A DNA stretch of 64,000 nt from Allobosea psychrotolerans (GTDB taxonomy: Bacteria; Pseudomonadota; Alphaproteobacteria; Rhizobiales; Beijerinckiaceae), in NCBI RefSeq assembly GCF_002917105.1, contig NZ_PQFZ01000001.1, positions 558,001 to 622,000 on the forward strand, in the 5' to 3' direction. The notes under the pieces are model-generated. The model saw only the letters and a program-made list of their open reading frames with translations. It did not search any database and was not told the DNA's origin. Both the position numbers and the translations under genes were made by a program. This document shows, in pieces, positions 35,889 to 44,910 of the stretch (the stretch's first letter is position 1; every line of letters starts with the position of its first letter).

Positions 35889-36371
35889 ATGACGACGGAG
35901 ACCACGATCGAACTCGCGATCTTCGCCGATTATTTTCAGTTCTACATCCAGGACGAGACGGCCAATGACGATTTCGGCTCGCTCTGGACGGACGAGGCCG
36001 TCGAGCGGCTGTTTGCGACATCAGCCCAGTCCATCGGTGTCGGCACGGTGCGCAACATGACCGTGCCGGTCGTCGTCTCGCTCCATTCGCAGGAGCCGGC
36101 TACCGATTTCGGCGAGTGGGACATGGTCAATGAGGGCTCCTTCACCGTCCGCTCCGGCTGCGTCGCGATTGCCGGCTGCACCGATTATCTGCCCGATGCG
36201 CCGCGCCTCAGCGTGCCGCCGGGAAGCTACCGGGTTCGCGTCTCCTATGCCGGCTTGGACACGCTGAGCGAGGACGGGCTCGAGGGCGACGACTTCTATC
36301 GTGTGCAGCTCTGGCCTGCGCCCACGGCCCCGCTCGCCGTGGTCAAGGCCCGCAGCAGCGCGGCGGTGTGA
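35889..36371 (+). CDS. beta-rich hypothetical protein (ComJ-like pattern)
   Basis: A 160-aa soluble protein starting MTTETTIELAIFADYFQFYIQDE. A strong GCAGGAGGAG site lies upstream of ATG 35889, which fixes the start; an in-frame extension from 35724 is rejected. It ends YLPDAPRLSVPPGSYRVRVSYAGLDTLSEDGLEGDDFYRVQLWPAPTAP, a phrase I associate with ComJ-like hypothetical proteins of bacteria, without certainty. Beta-strand-rich; function unknown. Confidence 0.72.
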   Translation: MTTETTIELAIFADYFQFYIQDETANDDFGSLWTDEAVERLFATSAQSIGVGTVRNMTVPVVVSLHSQEPATDFGEWDMVNEGSFTVRSGCVAIAGCTDYLPDAPRLSVPPGSYRVRVSYAGLDTLSEDGLEGDDFYRVQLWPAPTAPLAVVKARSSAAV

Positions 36372-36418
36372 GTGAAGGCCGGATGAGAAGGGCGCGGGCC
36401 GAGATGAAAAACCCTGCC

Positions 36419-36448
36419 TTGCCTTGCCCCCCTGCTATCGGCTATGCA
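36419..36448 (+). promoter_or_regulatory. candidate promoter for the leuA leader
   Basis: TTGCCT (36419-36424) and TATGCA (36443-36448) spaced 18 bp. They lie 25 bp upstream of a GAGGAA ribosome site. Weak consensus. Confidence 0.35.
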
Positions 36449-36473
36449 GTTTGTGTCGATACGAGGAACGCCC

Positions 36474-36584
36474 GTGGCCGCATCCGCCACCCATGCCCTG
36501 AGCCAGAACCGCGCTGCTGCGCGGGCTGCCGGCATGCGCGCTCCGCTCGGTCTTGGACTGCTTCTTCTCCTTAGCCGCCCCTGA
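36474..36584 (+). CDS. leuA leader peptide (Leu-rich)
   Basis: A short frame ends MRAPLGLGLLLLLSRP then TGA, with five Leu codons in a row (CTG CTT CTT CTC CTT, 36558-36572). If translation starts at GTG 36474, which has a good GAGGAA site 7 nt upstream, the peptide is 36 aa; starting at ATG 36534 gives 16 aa. Seven of the last 16 residues are Leu. This is what a leucine leader peptide should look like. leuA starts 113 nt later. Confidence 0.78.
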   Translation: MAASATHALSQNRAAARAAGMRAPLGLGLLLLLSRP

Positions 36585-36620
36585 GGGCCGGCCGGGCATG
36601 CATGCCTGGGCGCTCAGGGG
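36578..36620 (+). promoter_or_regulatory. leader hairpins upstream of leuA
   Basis: CCCCTGAG (36578-36585, overlapping the leader stop codon) pairs perfectly with CTCAGGGG (36613-36620), enclosing a second GC-rich hairpin (CCGGGCATG/CATGCCTGG, 36592-36609). No T-tract follows, so a simple Rho-independent terminator is not evident. The structure may work by other means, such as sequestering a ribosome site or Rho access. Confidence 0.5.
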
Positions 36621-36697
36621 AGTGACGAGAACCGCCTTCCAGACATTCTGCGCCTGCCTTCAACCATAGCGGCGCGACCCTCTACAGGATCACGACC

Positions 36698-38281
36698 ATG
36701 ACCGATGCGACCCGGAACGCCTCCTCCCCCCAAGGCTGTTCGCCCAAGGACCGCGTGCTGATCTTCGACACCACCTTGCGCGACGGCGAGCAATGCCCCG
36801 GCGCCACCATGACCTTCGAGGAGAAGCTTGAGGTTGCCGACGTACTCGACGCGATGGGCGTCGACATCATCGAGGCCGGCTTCCCGATTGCCTCCGACGG
36901 CGATTTCGAGGCGGTCTCCGCTATCGCCAGGCGAATCAAGCGTGCGACCGTCGCGGGCCTCGCCCGGGCGATCAGCGCTGACATCGCACGCGCCGGCGAG
37001 GCGGTGCGCCATGCCGCCAAGCCGCGTATCCACACCTTCGTCTCGACCTCGCCGATCCATCTGGAGCACCAGATGCGCAAGAGCGAAGAGGAGGTTCTGG
37101 AGATCATCACGAAGACGGTGGCCCAGGCCCGCAACCTGGTCGAGGATGTCGAATGGTCGGCCATGGACGCGACCCGCACCCCGATCGACTATCTCTGCCG
37201 CACCGTCGAGGCCGCCATCAAGGCCGGCGCGACCACGATCAACCTGCCCGATACGGTCGGCTATGCGGTGCCCGACGAGTACCGCGCGATGTTCCGCCAG
37301 ATCCGCGAGCGCGTGCCCAATGCCGACAAGGCGATCTTCTCGGTGCATTGCCACAATGATCTGGGGTTGGCGGTGGCCAATTCGCTGGCCGGCATCGAGG
37401 GCGGGGCGCGGCAGATCGAATGCACGATCAATGGCATCGGCGAGCGTGCCGGCAATGCCGCTCTGGAAGAGGTGGTGATGGCGCTGCGCGTGCGCGGCGA
37501 TGTCCTGCCCTACGACACCGGCATCGACGCCTCGCTGCTGACGCGCGCCTCGAAGGCCGTTTCGACCGCCTGCTCCTTCCCGGTGCAGTACAACAAGGCG
37601 ATCGTCGGCCGGAACGCCTTCGCCCATGAGAGCGGCATCCACCAGGACGGCATGCTGAAGAACCAGACGACCTACGAGATCATGACGCCGGAATCGGTCG
37701 GCGTCTCCAAGACCTCTCTGGTGATGGGCAAGCATTCCGGCCGCGCGGCCTTCCGCTCCAAGCTGAAGGAGATGGGCTACGATCTGGGCGACAACCAGCT
37801 CGAGGATGCCTTCACGCGCTTCAAGGCCTTGGCCGACCGCAAGAAGCATGTCTATGACGAGGATATCGAGGCGCTGGTCGACGAGAATCTGGCCTCGGCG
37901 CATGATCGCGTCAGGCTGGTTTCGCTGACCGTGATCGCCGGCACGCGCGGGCCGCAGCGCGCGACCATGAAGCTCGATGTCGATGGCCGCTTCGTCACTG
38001 AGGAAGCCGAGGGCAACGGCCCGATCGACGCCGTGTTCAACGCCATCAAGGCGATCGTGCCGCATGAGGCGGTGCTCGAGCTCTACGACGTGCATGCCGT
38101 GACCGAGGGCACCGACGCGCAGGCCGAGGTGACGGTCAGGCTCTCGCATGAGGGCTCGTCGGTGACCGGGCGCGGCGCTGACCCCGATACGCTGGTCTCC
38201 TCGGCCAAGGCATATCTGGTGGCGCTCAACAAGCTCATCGCCAAGGGCGTGCGCCTGCACGCGCAGGCTGCGGCGGAGTAG
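36698..38281 (+). CDS. leuA: 2-isopropylmalate synthase
   Basis: First committed leucine enzyme: acetyl-CoA plus 2-oxoisovalerate gives 2-isopropylmalate. The 527-aa protein has a DRE-TIM barrel ([45 protein letters not shown], metal ligands in [15 protein letters not shown]) and a C-terminal LeuA allosteric domain (from about 400) that binds leucine for feedback inhibition. Upstream are the leader peptide and hairpins. It is 23 kb from ilvB. Confidence 0.96.
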   Translation: MTDATRNASSPQGCSPKDRVLIFDTTLRDGEQCPGATMTFEEKLEVADVLDAMGVDIIEAGFPIASDGDFEAVSAIARRIKRATVAGLARAISADIARAGEAVRHAAKPRIHTFVSTSPIHLEHQMRKSEEEVLEIITKTVAQARNLVEDVEWSAMDATRTPIDYLCRTVEAAIKAGATTINLPDTVGYAVPDEYRAMFRQIRERVPNADKAIFSVHCHNDLGLAVANSLAGIEGGARQIECTINGIGERAGNAALEEVVMALRVRGDVLPYDTGIDASLLTRASKAVSTACSFPVQYNKAIVGRNAFAHESGIHQDGMLKNQTTYEIMTPESVGVSKTSLVMGKHSGRAAFRSKLKEMGYDLGDNQLEDAFTRFKALADRKKHVYDEDIEALVDENLASAHDRVRLVSLTVIAGTRGPQRATMKLDVDGRFVTEEAEGNGPIDAVFNAIKAIVPHEAVLELYDVHAVTEGTDAQAEVTVRLSHEGSSVTGRGADPDTLVSSAKAYLVALNKLIAKGVRLHAQAAAE

Positions 38282-38290
38282 GGGCGCCGT

Positions 38291-38421
38291 GTCATCCCGT
38301 GCGCGCTGCGGCATTCATGCCGCGGCGCAGACACGGGACCGCATGACGAGAAGGCGCCTGTCCTGATGACGGTCCCGGATCTGCGCAGCAGCACTTCGTG
38401 CCGCAGCGCGTGCGGGATGAC
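38291..38421. repeat. palindromic repeat after leuA
   Basis: Imperfect 22-bp inverted arms, starting GTCATCCCGTGCGCGC (38291) and ending GCGTGCGGGATGAC (38421), with 20 of 22 matches, flank about 90 bp that contain further small hairpins. The GTCATCCCG...CGGGATGAC edges are typical of dispersed intergenic palindromes. Located directly after the leuA stop. Confidence 0.7.
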
Positions 38422-38490
38422 ACGCTATGCCCCCTTCATACCGGCCAGCCCTTGTCCGGCTTGAGCGGCGCCAGGACGAAGGAGGGGCGC

Positions 38491-38604
38491 ATGTCGGCGA
38501 TGGCACCGGCGCGGGCCGATATCGACCCGTCGGTGGTGCTGCCGCGCGACCGCTTGCTGGAGCGCGGCGACAGCAGCCATCACCTTGGGAAGATCGCCTC
38601 CTGA
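38491..38604 (+). CDS. 37-aa possible small protein
   Basis: ATG 38491 follows an excellent ribosome site (GAAGGAGG, 7 nt away) and opens a 37-codon frame, MSAMAPARADIDPSVVLPRD followed by RLLERGDSSHHLGKIAS. The composition is polar and no family is recognised. The strong ribosome site is the only support. Confidence 0.3.
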   Translation: MSAMAPARADIDPSVVLPRDRLLERGDSSHHLGKIAS

Positions 38605-38736
38605 GGCCGCTGCAGGTCCGGTTTTCCCCTGAAATCGCACGGGTCACGCCAGGGCGGGCTTGGCGTGAACAGGGTCTTTGCCTGTAGTTCGGTCTCGGCG
38701 CGGCCGAAAGAGCGCGCGCCCGCTGGGGAGCGCGCC

Positions 38737-40008
38737 ATGTCTTATTTTCCGAACTGGACCTTGAAGACCTCCGGCGCGGTGATGCCGGACGAGCGCCTGT
38801 CGACCGTCCAGACCTTCATCGCGGGCCTGCAGCATGTCGTCGCCATGTTCGGCGCGACAGCGCTGGCGCCGATCCTGATGGGGTTCGACCCCAATGTGGC
38901 GATCTTCTTCTCCGGCATCGCGACGCTGCTGTTCTTCGTGATCACGCGCGGACAATTGCCGAGCTATCTCGGCTCGTCCTTCGCCTTCATCGGGGTGGTG
39001 ATCGCGGCGAGCGGCTATGCCGGTTCAGGACCCAACGCAAATATCGGCGTGGCGCTCGGCGGCATCATTGCCTGCGGTGCGGTTTATGCCGCCATCGGGC
39101 TCCTGGTCCAGGTCGTCGGCACGGCCTGGATCGAGAAGTTGCTGCCACCGGTCGTCACCGGTGCGGTCATCGGCGCGATCGGGCTCAACCTGACGGCGGT
39201 GGCGATGGGCATGATCTCGGCGAGCCCCTACACCAAATGGATCGCGCTGTTCACGGTCGTCGCGGTCGCGCTGGTGGCGGTTTATGGCAGAGGCCTCGCA
39301 CAGCGCCTGCCGGTGCTGATCGGCGGCGCCGGAGCCTATATCCTCTATGCGGCGACGGCGCCGAGCTTCGGCGCCCCGGCGGTCGATTTCGGGCGGATCG
39401 GCGCCGCGGCCTGGCTCGGGATGCCGCACTTCGTCGCGCCGGTGTTCGATTTCAAGGCGATGGCGCTGATCGCGCCGGTCGCGCTCATCCTGGTTGCCGA
39501 GAATCTCGGGCACATCAAGGGCATCGCCGTGATGACCGGGCGCAATCTGGACCCGCTGATCGGGCGCGGCTTCATGGCGGACGGGCTTGCCACCATGATT
39601 GCGGGCTCCGGCGGCGGCACGGGCGTGACGACCTATGCCGAGAACATGGGCGTGATGGCGGTGACGCGGGTCTATTCGACGCTGGTCTTCGTCGCCGCGG
39701 GGATCATCGCGCTGGTGCTCGGCTTCTCCCCCAAATTCGGCGCGGTCATCGGCACGATTCCCGTCGCGGTGCTCGGCGGGCTGGCGATCGTCGTCTTCGG
39801 CCTGATCGCGGCGACGGCCGGGCGAATCTGGGTGGAGAACCAGGTCGACTTCTCGAACCCGAAGAATCTGCTCACCGTCGCGACCGCGTTGATCCTGGGC
39901 GCGGGTGATCTGAAGCTGCCGCTCTTCGGCTTCGAACTCGGTGGAATCGGTACCGCGACCTTCGGGGCTATCGCGCTCTACCACCTGTTGAATCGCCGGC
40001 CGGGATAA
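38737..40008 (+). CDS. NCS2-type nucleobase permease (UraA/RutG-like)
   Basis: A 423-aa integral membrane protein with about 12-14 hydrophobic helices. The region GMIAGSGGGTGVTTYAENMGVMAVTRVYS appears as MIAGSGGGTGVTTYAENMGVMAVT, the NCS2 signature of uracil/pyrimidine and xanthine proton symporters. The start at 38737 (MSYFPNWTLKTS) is followed by the first helix HVVAMFGATALAPILMG. Uracil is the likely substrate type; no rut or pyrimidine degradation genes are seen nearby. Confidence 0.9.
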   Translation: MSYFPNWTLKTSGAVMPDERLSTVQTFIAGLQHVVAMFGATALAPILMGFDPNVAIFFSGIATLLFFVITRGQLPSYLGSSFAFIGVVIAASGYAGSGPNANIGVALGGIIACGAVYAAIGLLVQVVGTAWIEKLLPPVVTGAVIGAIGLNLTAVAMGMISASPYTKWIALFTVVAVALVAVYGRGLAQRLPVLIGGAGAYILYAATAPSFGAPAVDFGRIGAAAWLGMPHFVAPVFDFKAMALIAPVALILVAENLGHIKGIAVMTGRNLDPLIGRGFMADGLATMIAGSGGGTGVTTYAENMGVMAVTRVYSTLVFVAAGIIALVLGFSPKFGAVIGTIPVAVLGGLAIVVFGLIAATAGRIWVENQVDFSNPKNLLTVATALILGAGDLKLPLFGFELGGIGTATFGAIALYHLLNRRPG

Positions 40009-40031
40009 GGCCGTCGCGCCTAGAGCCGGAT

Positions 40032-40147
40032 GATTTCAGATAGGGTTACCAAGTGATCCCATCTGACATCTGAATCCGTCTCTCATCAAAGAGTTAGAGC
40101 GGGATCGACGCGAAAAACCGGTTCCCACTTTTTCGCATCCTGCTCTA
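40032..40147. repeat. dispersed palindrome family (GCGAAAAACCGG core)
   Basis: Two parts lie between the permease and tRNA-Lys. GATTTCAGAT (40032-40041) faces ATCTGAATC near 40069-40077. Then TAGAGC...GCGAAAAA (40095-40117) faces TTTTTCGC...GCTCTA (40129-40147), separated by CCGGTTCCCAC. The same core recurs at 49054-49088 and, degraded, near 19340. Confidence 0.75.
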
Positions 40148-40278
40148 GCGCCGAATTCATTTCGGCGGCTTGGCATATTTCTGTCTTAGATGGGTGGACA
40201 GGGCGGGGGGCGTTTGCTACATCGCCGGCCTGCCTGACGCGGCCTTGGCCGCAGCGACGGCGACGCTTCGTGGCGTAT

Positions 40279-40354
<76 letters not shown>

Positions 40355-40381
40355 CGGAATTCAATGCTGAGCGAGTTTAAG

Positions 40382-40405
40382 GAGCACTCCAGCGGTGCTC
40401 TTTGC
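40382..40405 (+). terminator. terminator after tRNA-Lys
   Basis: GAGCAC (40382-40387), 7-nt loop, GTGCTC (40395-40400), then TTTGCGTTTT. A short stem with an imperfect T-tract, 28 nt after the tRNA. Confidence 0.55.
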
Positions 40406-40637
40406 GTTTTCGCTGTCCGCATGCCGTCTGCGCTTCAGGGCCTCTCCCGGGCATACCGGAATCATCCGGGACGTGGCGAGCGGTGCAGACTCAGGAATAG
40501 CTGATCGACCAAGTGGCTTGTGTCGGTCACGCTGCGTTCGCTGGCTGAGCAAGCGGCAGACGGCGCCGCGTTTTCCGCTGTCGCACTGAGATTCCCCATG
40601 GCCGATGACCGGCGCGTCGTGAGCGGCATTCGTCCAT

Positions 40638-40876
40638 GTGATCCGCAATGACCTGCAGGGGAAGCACGCGCCCAATGTCTGCGACAACGCCGTTATGGCG
40701 AGCTTCGTCTCTTCGCTGAGAACCGAGTGGATCAGGGGCAAGACCGACCGGACACGCGACGCAGCGAGAGTCGCTGTGTTCGATTGCTTCAGAGATTCCG
40801 CAACGCGATCCGCTGGCACTCGACCATCGGCCATCTCGGCCCCAGCGCGTTCGAAAAGAAGATCGGCTCAGCTTAA
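40638..40876 (+). pseudogene. frameshifted IS3-family transposase remnant
   Basis: The frame from 40638 contains CDNAVMASFVSSLRTEWIRGKTDRTRDAARVAVFD, matching the DDE-domain end of IS3-type OrfB (CYDNAVAESFFSSLKTERI...). A frameshift follows near 40785-40800; the other frame continues RFRNAIRWHSTIGHLGPSAFEKKIGSA and stops at 40876, matching the RRRHSTLGYLSPMEFE ending of the family. Only the 3' end of the transposase survives and no terminal repeats are visible. It lies 280 nt downstream of the tRNA-Lys. Confidence 0.82.
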
Positions 40877-40907
40877 GTGACCGCCCACAGCGCCGGCAGC
40901 AGGTCAG

Positions 40908-41438
40908 CTATCGCATCTTCGACTGCAACTGGATCGTGGAGCCGTCGACGACGAACTTGCCATAGCCATGATGGTGGATCGTTTTTGGGCGTCTCTGCGC
41001 GCGATCGATCCAAGCCTCCACGACTTCGAGGAAAAAGAGATTGTGGCTGGTGACCAGGCGGGTATCGATGACCTTGCATTCGAGATTGGCAAAGCATTGA
41101 GCAATGAGGGGCGCCTGGACGCGCGAGGCCGGTTTGGCCGTGAGCGCGAAGCTTTCGAATTTATCGATGTCGCGTCCGGATGAATTGCCGACCTCGACCA
41201 CCGCAACTGCCAGCCTCCGAGCGGGGACGGCGATGACGCATTCCTTCGTCGCTTGCAGCGCGGCAAAGCTGTAATTGGCCGCGCTGACGATGCAGGCTAT
41301 CTGCGGCGGCTCGAAATCCACCATCATATGCCAGGACATGGTCATGACATTGGCGCGTCCTTCGTGCGCCGTCGTCAGAAAGACGACCGGCCCGGGCTCA
41401 ATAATTTGATAGACCTTGGACAGCTCGAGCTTGTTCAT
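40908..41438 (-). CDS. flavin reductase family protein
   Basis: A 176-aa FMN-binding split-barrel protein starting MNKLELSKVYQIIEPGPVVFLTTAHEGRANVMTMSWHMMVDFEPPQIACIVSAANYSFAAL. The family includes NAD(P)H:FMN reductases and DIM6/NTAB oxidoreductase partners. Met 41438 is chosen; a longer frame runs upstream to 41567. It is the first gene of the minus-strand accessory cluster beyond the IS3 remnant. Confidence 0.88.
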   Translation of the reverse strand: MNKLELSKVYQIIEPGPVVFLTTAHEGRANVMTMSWHMMVDFEPPQIACIVSAANYSFAALQATKECVIAVPARRLAVAVVEVGNSSGRDIDKFESFALTAKPASRVQAPLIAQCFANLECKVIDTRLVTSHNLFFLEVVEAWIDRAQRRPKTIHHHGYGKFVVDGSTIQLQSKMR

Positions 41439-41617
41439 CGTGGAGTTCTCGACGAAGACGTCACCAGCGCATCGCAACTCATGACGCGGATGACCGCGGA
41501 AGCGAGGAACCGCTAGTAAGCGCCGACCTGCTACGGACGCGTCCCAATCGGGTCGAAGCCACCACAATTCGGTCGCTCCGCGGTGTGGGTGGCTGTCGGC
41601 GCTGCCTGAATCCGGTC

Positions 41618-44269
41618 TCAGAGACCAAAGGGATAGGTCTCGTCCTCGCCTGTCGAGAGCTGCGTAGCCAAAGGCGTGACGGCATGGGTCTCGTCGAACC
41701 AGACGAAGCCGTCATACTGGTCGGACAAAGAGGAATAGGCGTAGTGGCTCATCCGCTCGCTCTCGGGCCGATAGACCACGCCGATATAGCGTGTGAGCCG
41801 AGTGGGGCGGAGATCGCCGCGCAAGGCTTCGTTGTGGCCCTTGCGCAAGTCGACCAGACAGCGTGCAACGCTCGCGGTGTGGAACAGCGCCTCGTAACTA
41901 TCGGGCCTCGAGGGAAGCACGGCTTTGACCTCGGCGGGGGCGTCCCAATCGGAGGCGGCCAACACCGAGCCGCTATGGGTGCCAAAGCCGATCAGGGCGG
42001 CATCCCGGCCAAACTGCTCCCGGCAGAGCTGGCCGATGTTGAGCTCGCCGCGTGAAGCCCCCATTTCCGTGTAGCGGGCGTCCCCGATATGGGAATTATG
42101 AGCCCAGACCACGATCTTCGACTTGGGGCCGCGCATGGCCAGGATTCGTTCCAGCGTATCGAACATGTGCCGGTCACGCAGATTCCAGGCCTCGCGCGCA
42201 CCATGGTACATGACGCGATAGTAGCGCTCGGCGTCGGCGACCAGTCGCGCATTCTGGGTCGCATCGAAGAAAGTCTCGCCATCATGTGCGGCGTACTCTG
42301 TCGCCCTGCGCACCAGATCGACCAGGATACTCACGACCGGCGCCTCGCAGATCGCGTAGCCTTCGCTCAGCGCGGCGCGGCCGTAGGCGGCGGGCTCGGC
42401 GTTCCATGGCGTCATACAGGCGTAACGCGCGCGCGCCTGCCCCGCTGCCTGGGGATCGACACTGTCGAGGTATTCAAGCACTGCCGCCATCGAGGCGCGC
42501 ATATTGTAGAGGTCGAGGCCATAAAAGGCCGCGCGATCGGCGAGCGGCCTGGGGGCGTTGCGTTCACGCATCCAGCGCAGGAACGCTTCGACGTCGGTAT
42601 TACGCCACATCCAGGTGGGGAAACGGCTGAATGGCGGGACCGGCATCGCCTGATGCGGCTTCAGCCGCACATGCCGGTCGACGGCTGCCGCATCCGGCCA
42701 GTCGGCCTCCACCGCTACCGCGTCGAAGCCGTGTGTTTCGATCAGGCGCTGCGTGATCGCGGCGCGCGCTCGATAGAATTCGCTGGTCCCGTGACTGGCC
42801 TCTCCCAGCAGGACCACGCGCGCATCCGCATAGCGATCGAAGGCTTTGGCAAAAGCCTGGTCGCTGATTTCGGGCAACGGTTCGGCCGCGGCAGCAAGAC
42901 GAGCCGATAGAGTCAGTGCGGCTGCGCGGGTCGTCGATGCCGGCGCTAGCGCGCCGGGACGAGCGAGTTTGGCCTGGAACCAGCCCCCGGCCAGCTCCAT
43001 GACCTGCTCCAGCGCTCCGGCCTCTTCGAACAGATGACCAGCATGGGGAACCAGCTTCAAGGCCTTGTCGCATGTCAACTGTGCGAATGCGTCCCGGTTC
43101 AGTCCGATGACGGCTTTGTCCGCGCCGCCGACGATGAGCAACGTGGCGGCGCCGACGTCATGCAGCGCGGCGCCGGCAAGATCGGGGCGACCACCGCGAG
43201 AAACGACGGCCTGCACCCGCTTGCCGAGCCTGGCCGCTGCCTTGAGTGCCGCGGCGGCCCCAGTGCTGGCACCGAAGAGGCCAAGCGGAAGGCCGGCGAG
43301 ATCGGTCCGCTCGCCGATATAGCTCGCTGCATGCAAAAGCCGATCGGCGAGCAGATCGATGTCGAAGACCCGGCGGCGATCCTTGGCTTCATCCTCGGCC
43401 AGGAGATCAAACAGCAAGGTGGCGAATCCGCGATTGTTCAAATCGTCAGCAACGGCGCGATTGCGCGTACTCAACCTGCTCGAGCCGCTGCCGTGAGCAA
43501 ACAGAACAACACCTCGCGCACCCTCGGGGACTTGCAAGTCCCCGACGAGATCATGCGGTGGCAATCGAACCTCATACCGAGCGACCGCATGGGCCGGTGC
43601 CTTGTCGTCCCAAGCCTGCGCGAGCAGCGCCACGGTTTCGGCATCGGAGAGCTGATGAAAGTCGTCATAGAAGGCGCCGACACTGAAAAAGGGATGGGGC
43701 GTCTCAAGACAGATCACTTCGTCGGCTTCTGCGCGCATCGGCTCGAGCATATCGAGCGGTGCGACGGGGACAGCCAGGATCACCTTGGTCGCACCCCGGC
43801 GGCGCAGCGCTTGCAGAGCCGCCTTGGCGGTGGCGCCGGTGGCCAATCCGTCATCAACCACGATCGCCGTACGGCCCGACGGATCGATGTGCTGCCGGGC
43901 GCCGAGATAATGCGGGCGCCGCCGCTTGATTTCCGCAAGCTCCCGGTCGCGCGCGGCGTTCAGGAAGGCCGCGTTCGCCCCGGTCATCGCTTCAACGCTT
44001 TCATTGAGGACGGTCTGCGCCGCGTCGCCATCGACGACGGCCGCAAGTGCGAGTTCAGGGTGGCCCGGTGCTCCGATCTTGCGCACCAGAATGAGATCGA
44101 GCGGAGCCTTCAAAGCCTTGGCGATCTCGACCGCGACCGGAACGCCGCCGCGCGGCAGCGCATAGACGACGGGGTGGTCGAGCTGGAGCGTCCGTAGCCG
44201 GGCCGCGAGCATCCTTCCCGCGTCGGCGCGGTCGATAAAGAGTGATCGGGCGTTGGCGCTTGTCATCAT
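41618..44269 (-). CDS. phosphoribosyltransferase / alpha-beta hydrolase / erythromycin esterase fusion
   Basis: An 883-aa three-domain protein. Residues about 1-220: type I phosphoribosyltransferase with PRPP loop AIVVDDGLATGATAKAALQAL (136-154). Residues about 230-435: alpha/beta hydrolase of dienelactone-hydrolase type, with nucleophile elbow GLFGASTGAAAAL (GxSxG), GGADKAV and VPHAGHLFEE. Residues about 465-883: erythromycin esterase domain (VVLLGEASHGTSEFYRARAAI, EADWPDAAAVDRHVR, VVWAHNSHIGDAR). The start overlaps the nitroreductase stop. The joined functions do not suggest a known pathway; this is not necessarily an antibiotic-resistance gene. Confidence 0.85.
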   Translation of the reverse strand: MMTSANARSLFIDRADAGRMLAARLRTLQLDHPVVYALPRGGVPVAVEIAKALKAPLDLILVRKIGAPGHPELALAAVVDGDAAQTVLNESVEAMTGANAAFLNAARDRELAEIKRRRPHYLGARQHIDPSGRTAIVVDDGLATGATAKAALQALRRRGATKVILAVPVAPLDMLEPMRAEADEVICLETPHPFFSVGAFYDDFHQLSDAETVALLAQAWDDKAPAHAVARYEVRLPPHDLVGDLQVPEGARGVVLFAHGSGSSRLSTRNRAVADDLNNRGFATLLFDLLAEDEAKDRRRVFDIDLLADRLLHAASYIGERTDLAGLPLGLFGASTGAAAALKAAARLGKRVQAVVSRGGRPDLAGAALHDVGAATLLIVGGADKAVIGLNRDAFAQLTCDKALKLVPHAGHLFEEAGALEQVMELAGGWFQAKLARPGALAPASTTRAAALTLSARLAAAAEPLPEISDQAFAKAFDRYADARVVLLGEASHGTSEFYRARAAITQRLIETHGFDAVAVEADWPDAAAVDRHVRLKPHQAMPVPPFSRFPTWMWRNTDVEAFLRWMRERNAPRPLADRAAFYGLDLYNMRASMAAVLEYLDSVDPQAAGQARARYACMTPWNAEPAAYGRAALSEGYAICEAPVVSILVDLVRRATEYAAHDGETFFDATQNARLVADAERYYRVMYHGAREAWNLRDRHMFDTLERILAMRGPKSKIVVWAHNSHIGDARYTEMGASRGELNIGQLCREQFGRDAALIGFGTHSGSVLAASDWDAPAEVKAVLPSRPDSYEALFHTASVARCLVDLRKGHNEALRGDLRPTRLTRYIGVVYRPESERMSHYAYSSLSDQYDGFVWFDETHAVTPLATQLSTGEDETYPFGL

Positions 44270-44838
44270 GATTTATCCGCCGTGACATGCCGAATATCGG
44301 GTTTACGCCGCTCGGTGGCCTGGGTCGGGCCGCTCGGATAACCGATGATGATGGGGGCGACGGGCCTGAATTCGACCGGAATACCGAGCCTGGCCTTGCC
44401 TGCCGGCGTGTTCAGCCACGCCTCGGAAAAACCGATCCAACAGGTTCCGAGACCTTGGGCATGAGCGGCCAGCATCAAGGTCTGGGCGGCGAGACAACAA
44501 TCCTTGAGCGCCATTTCGTCCGGCGTGGTCGAGCAGATCACGATCAGGACAGGCGCATTGTAGAAGATGTTGAATTGCGGCGAGGCCAGTCTCTCGCGCA
44601 TGTCAGCAAGTTTTGGATGTAGCTGCGTTTGCTTCAGTATCAGAGCCTTGGCCTCAGCCGAGCAGGCGGCCAGCGTGGCTGGGTCGTCGACCACGAAAAA
44701 GCACCAGGGCTGGAGATTGATGCCGCTCGGCGCCCAGACGGCCTCGCCGATGAGGGAGTGGATCACGGATTCCGACGGCGGTTTATCCGCATAGTCGCGA
44801 ACCGCGCGCCGTCCATGGATGGCTTCGAGAATGTCCAT
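44266..44838 (-). CDS. nitroreductase family protein
   Basis: A 190-aa FMN-dependent oxidoreductase: MDILEAIHGRRAVRDYADKPPSESVIHSLIGEAVWAPSGINLQPWCFFVVDDP, with the FMN-contact SGINLQPW and the C-terminal LGTCWIGFSEAWLN. The ATG at 44838 has CGGAGGATTTC immediately upstream. The stop overlaps the next gene (ATGA on the minus strand). An FNR/FixK-like palindrome lies 59-72 bp upstream. Confidence 0.9.
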   Translation of the reverse strand: MDILEAIHGRRAVRDYADKPPSESVIHSLIGEAVWAPSGINLQPWCFFVVDDPATLAACSAEAKALILKQTQLHPKLADMRERLASPQFNIFYNAPVLIVICSTTPDEMALKDCCLAAQTLMLAAHAQGLGTCWIGFSEAWLNTPAGKARLGIPVEFRPVAPIIIGYPSGPTQATERRKPDIRHVTADKS

Positions 44839-44896
44839 GAAATCCTCCGAGCAAGCCAGTTCTCGGAAACACTCGGCCGTCGATGACCCGACGGCC

Positions 44897-44910
44897 ATGA
44901 TCAAAATCAA
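44897..44910. promoter_or_regulatory. FNR/FixK-type box upstream of nitroreductase
   Basis: ATGAT-CAAA-ATCAA; on the minus strand TTGAT-TTTG-ATCAT. It matches the FNR/FixK consensus TTGAT-N4-ATCAA in nine of ten positions. It is 59 bp upstream of the nitroreductase start on the minus strand, a plausible activator position. Confidence 0.65.

Noticed and set aside
40361-40834. A 157-codon minus-strand frame after the tRNA.
   Set aside because: It overlaps the terminator and the transposase remnant on the other strand; translated it shows no family, while the plus strand matches IS3 transposases.
41618-44269. Macrolide resistance from the erythromycin esterase domain.
   Set aside because: The domain is part of a fusion in a redox/hydrolase cluster, and family membership alone does not show activity on macrolides.
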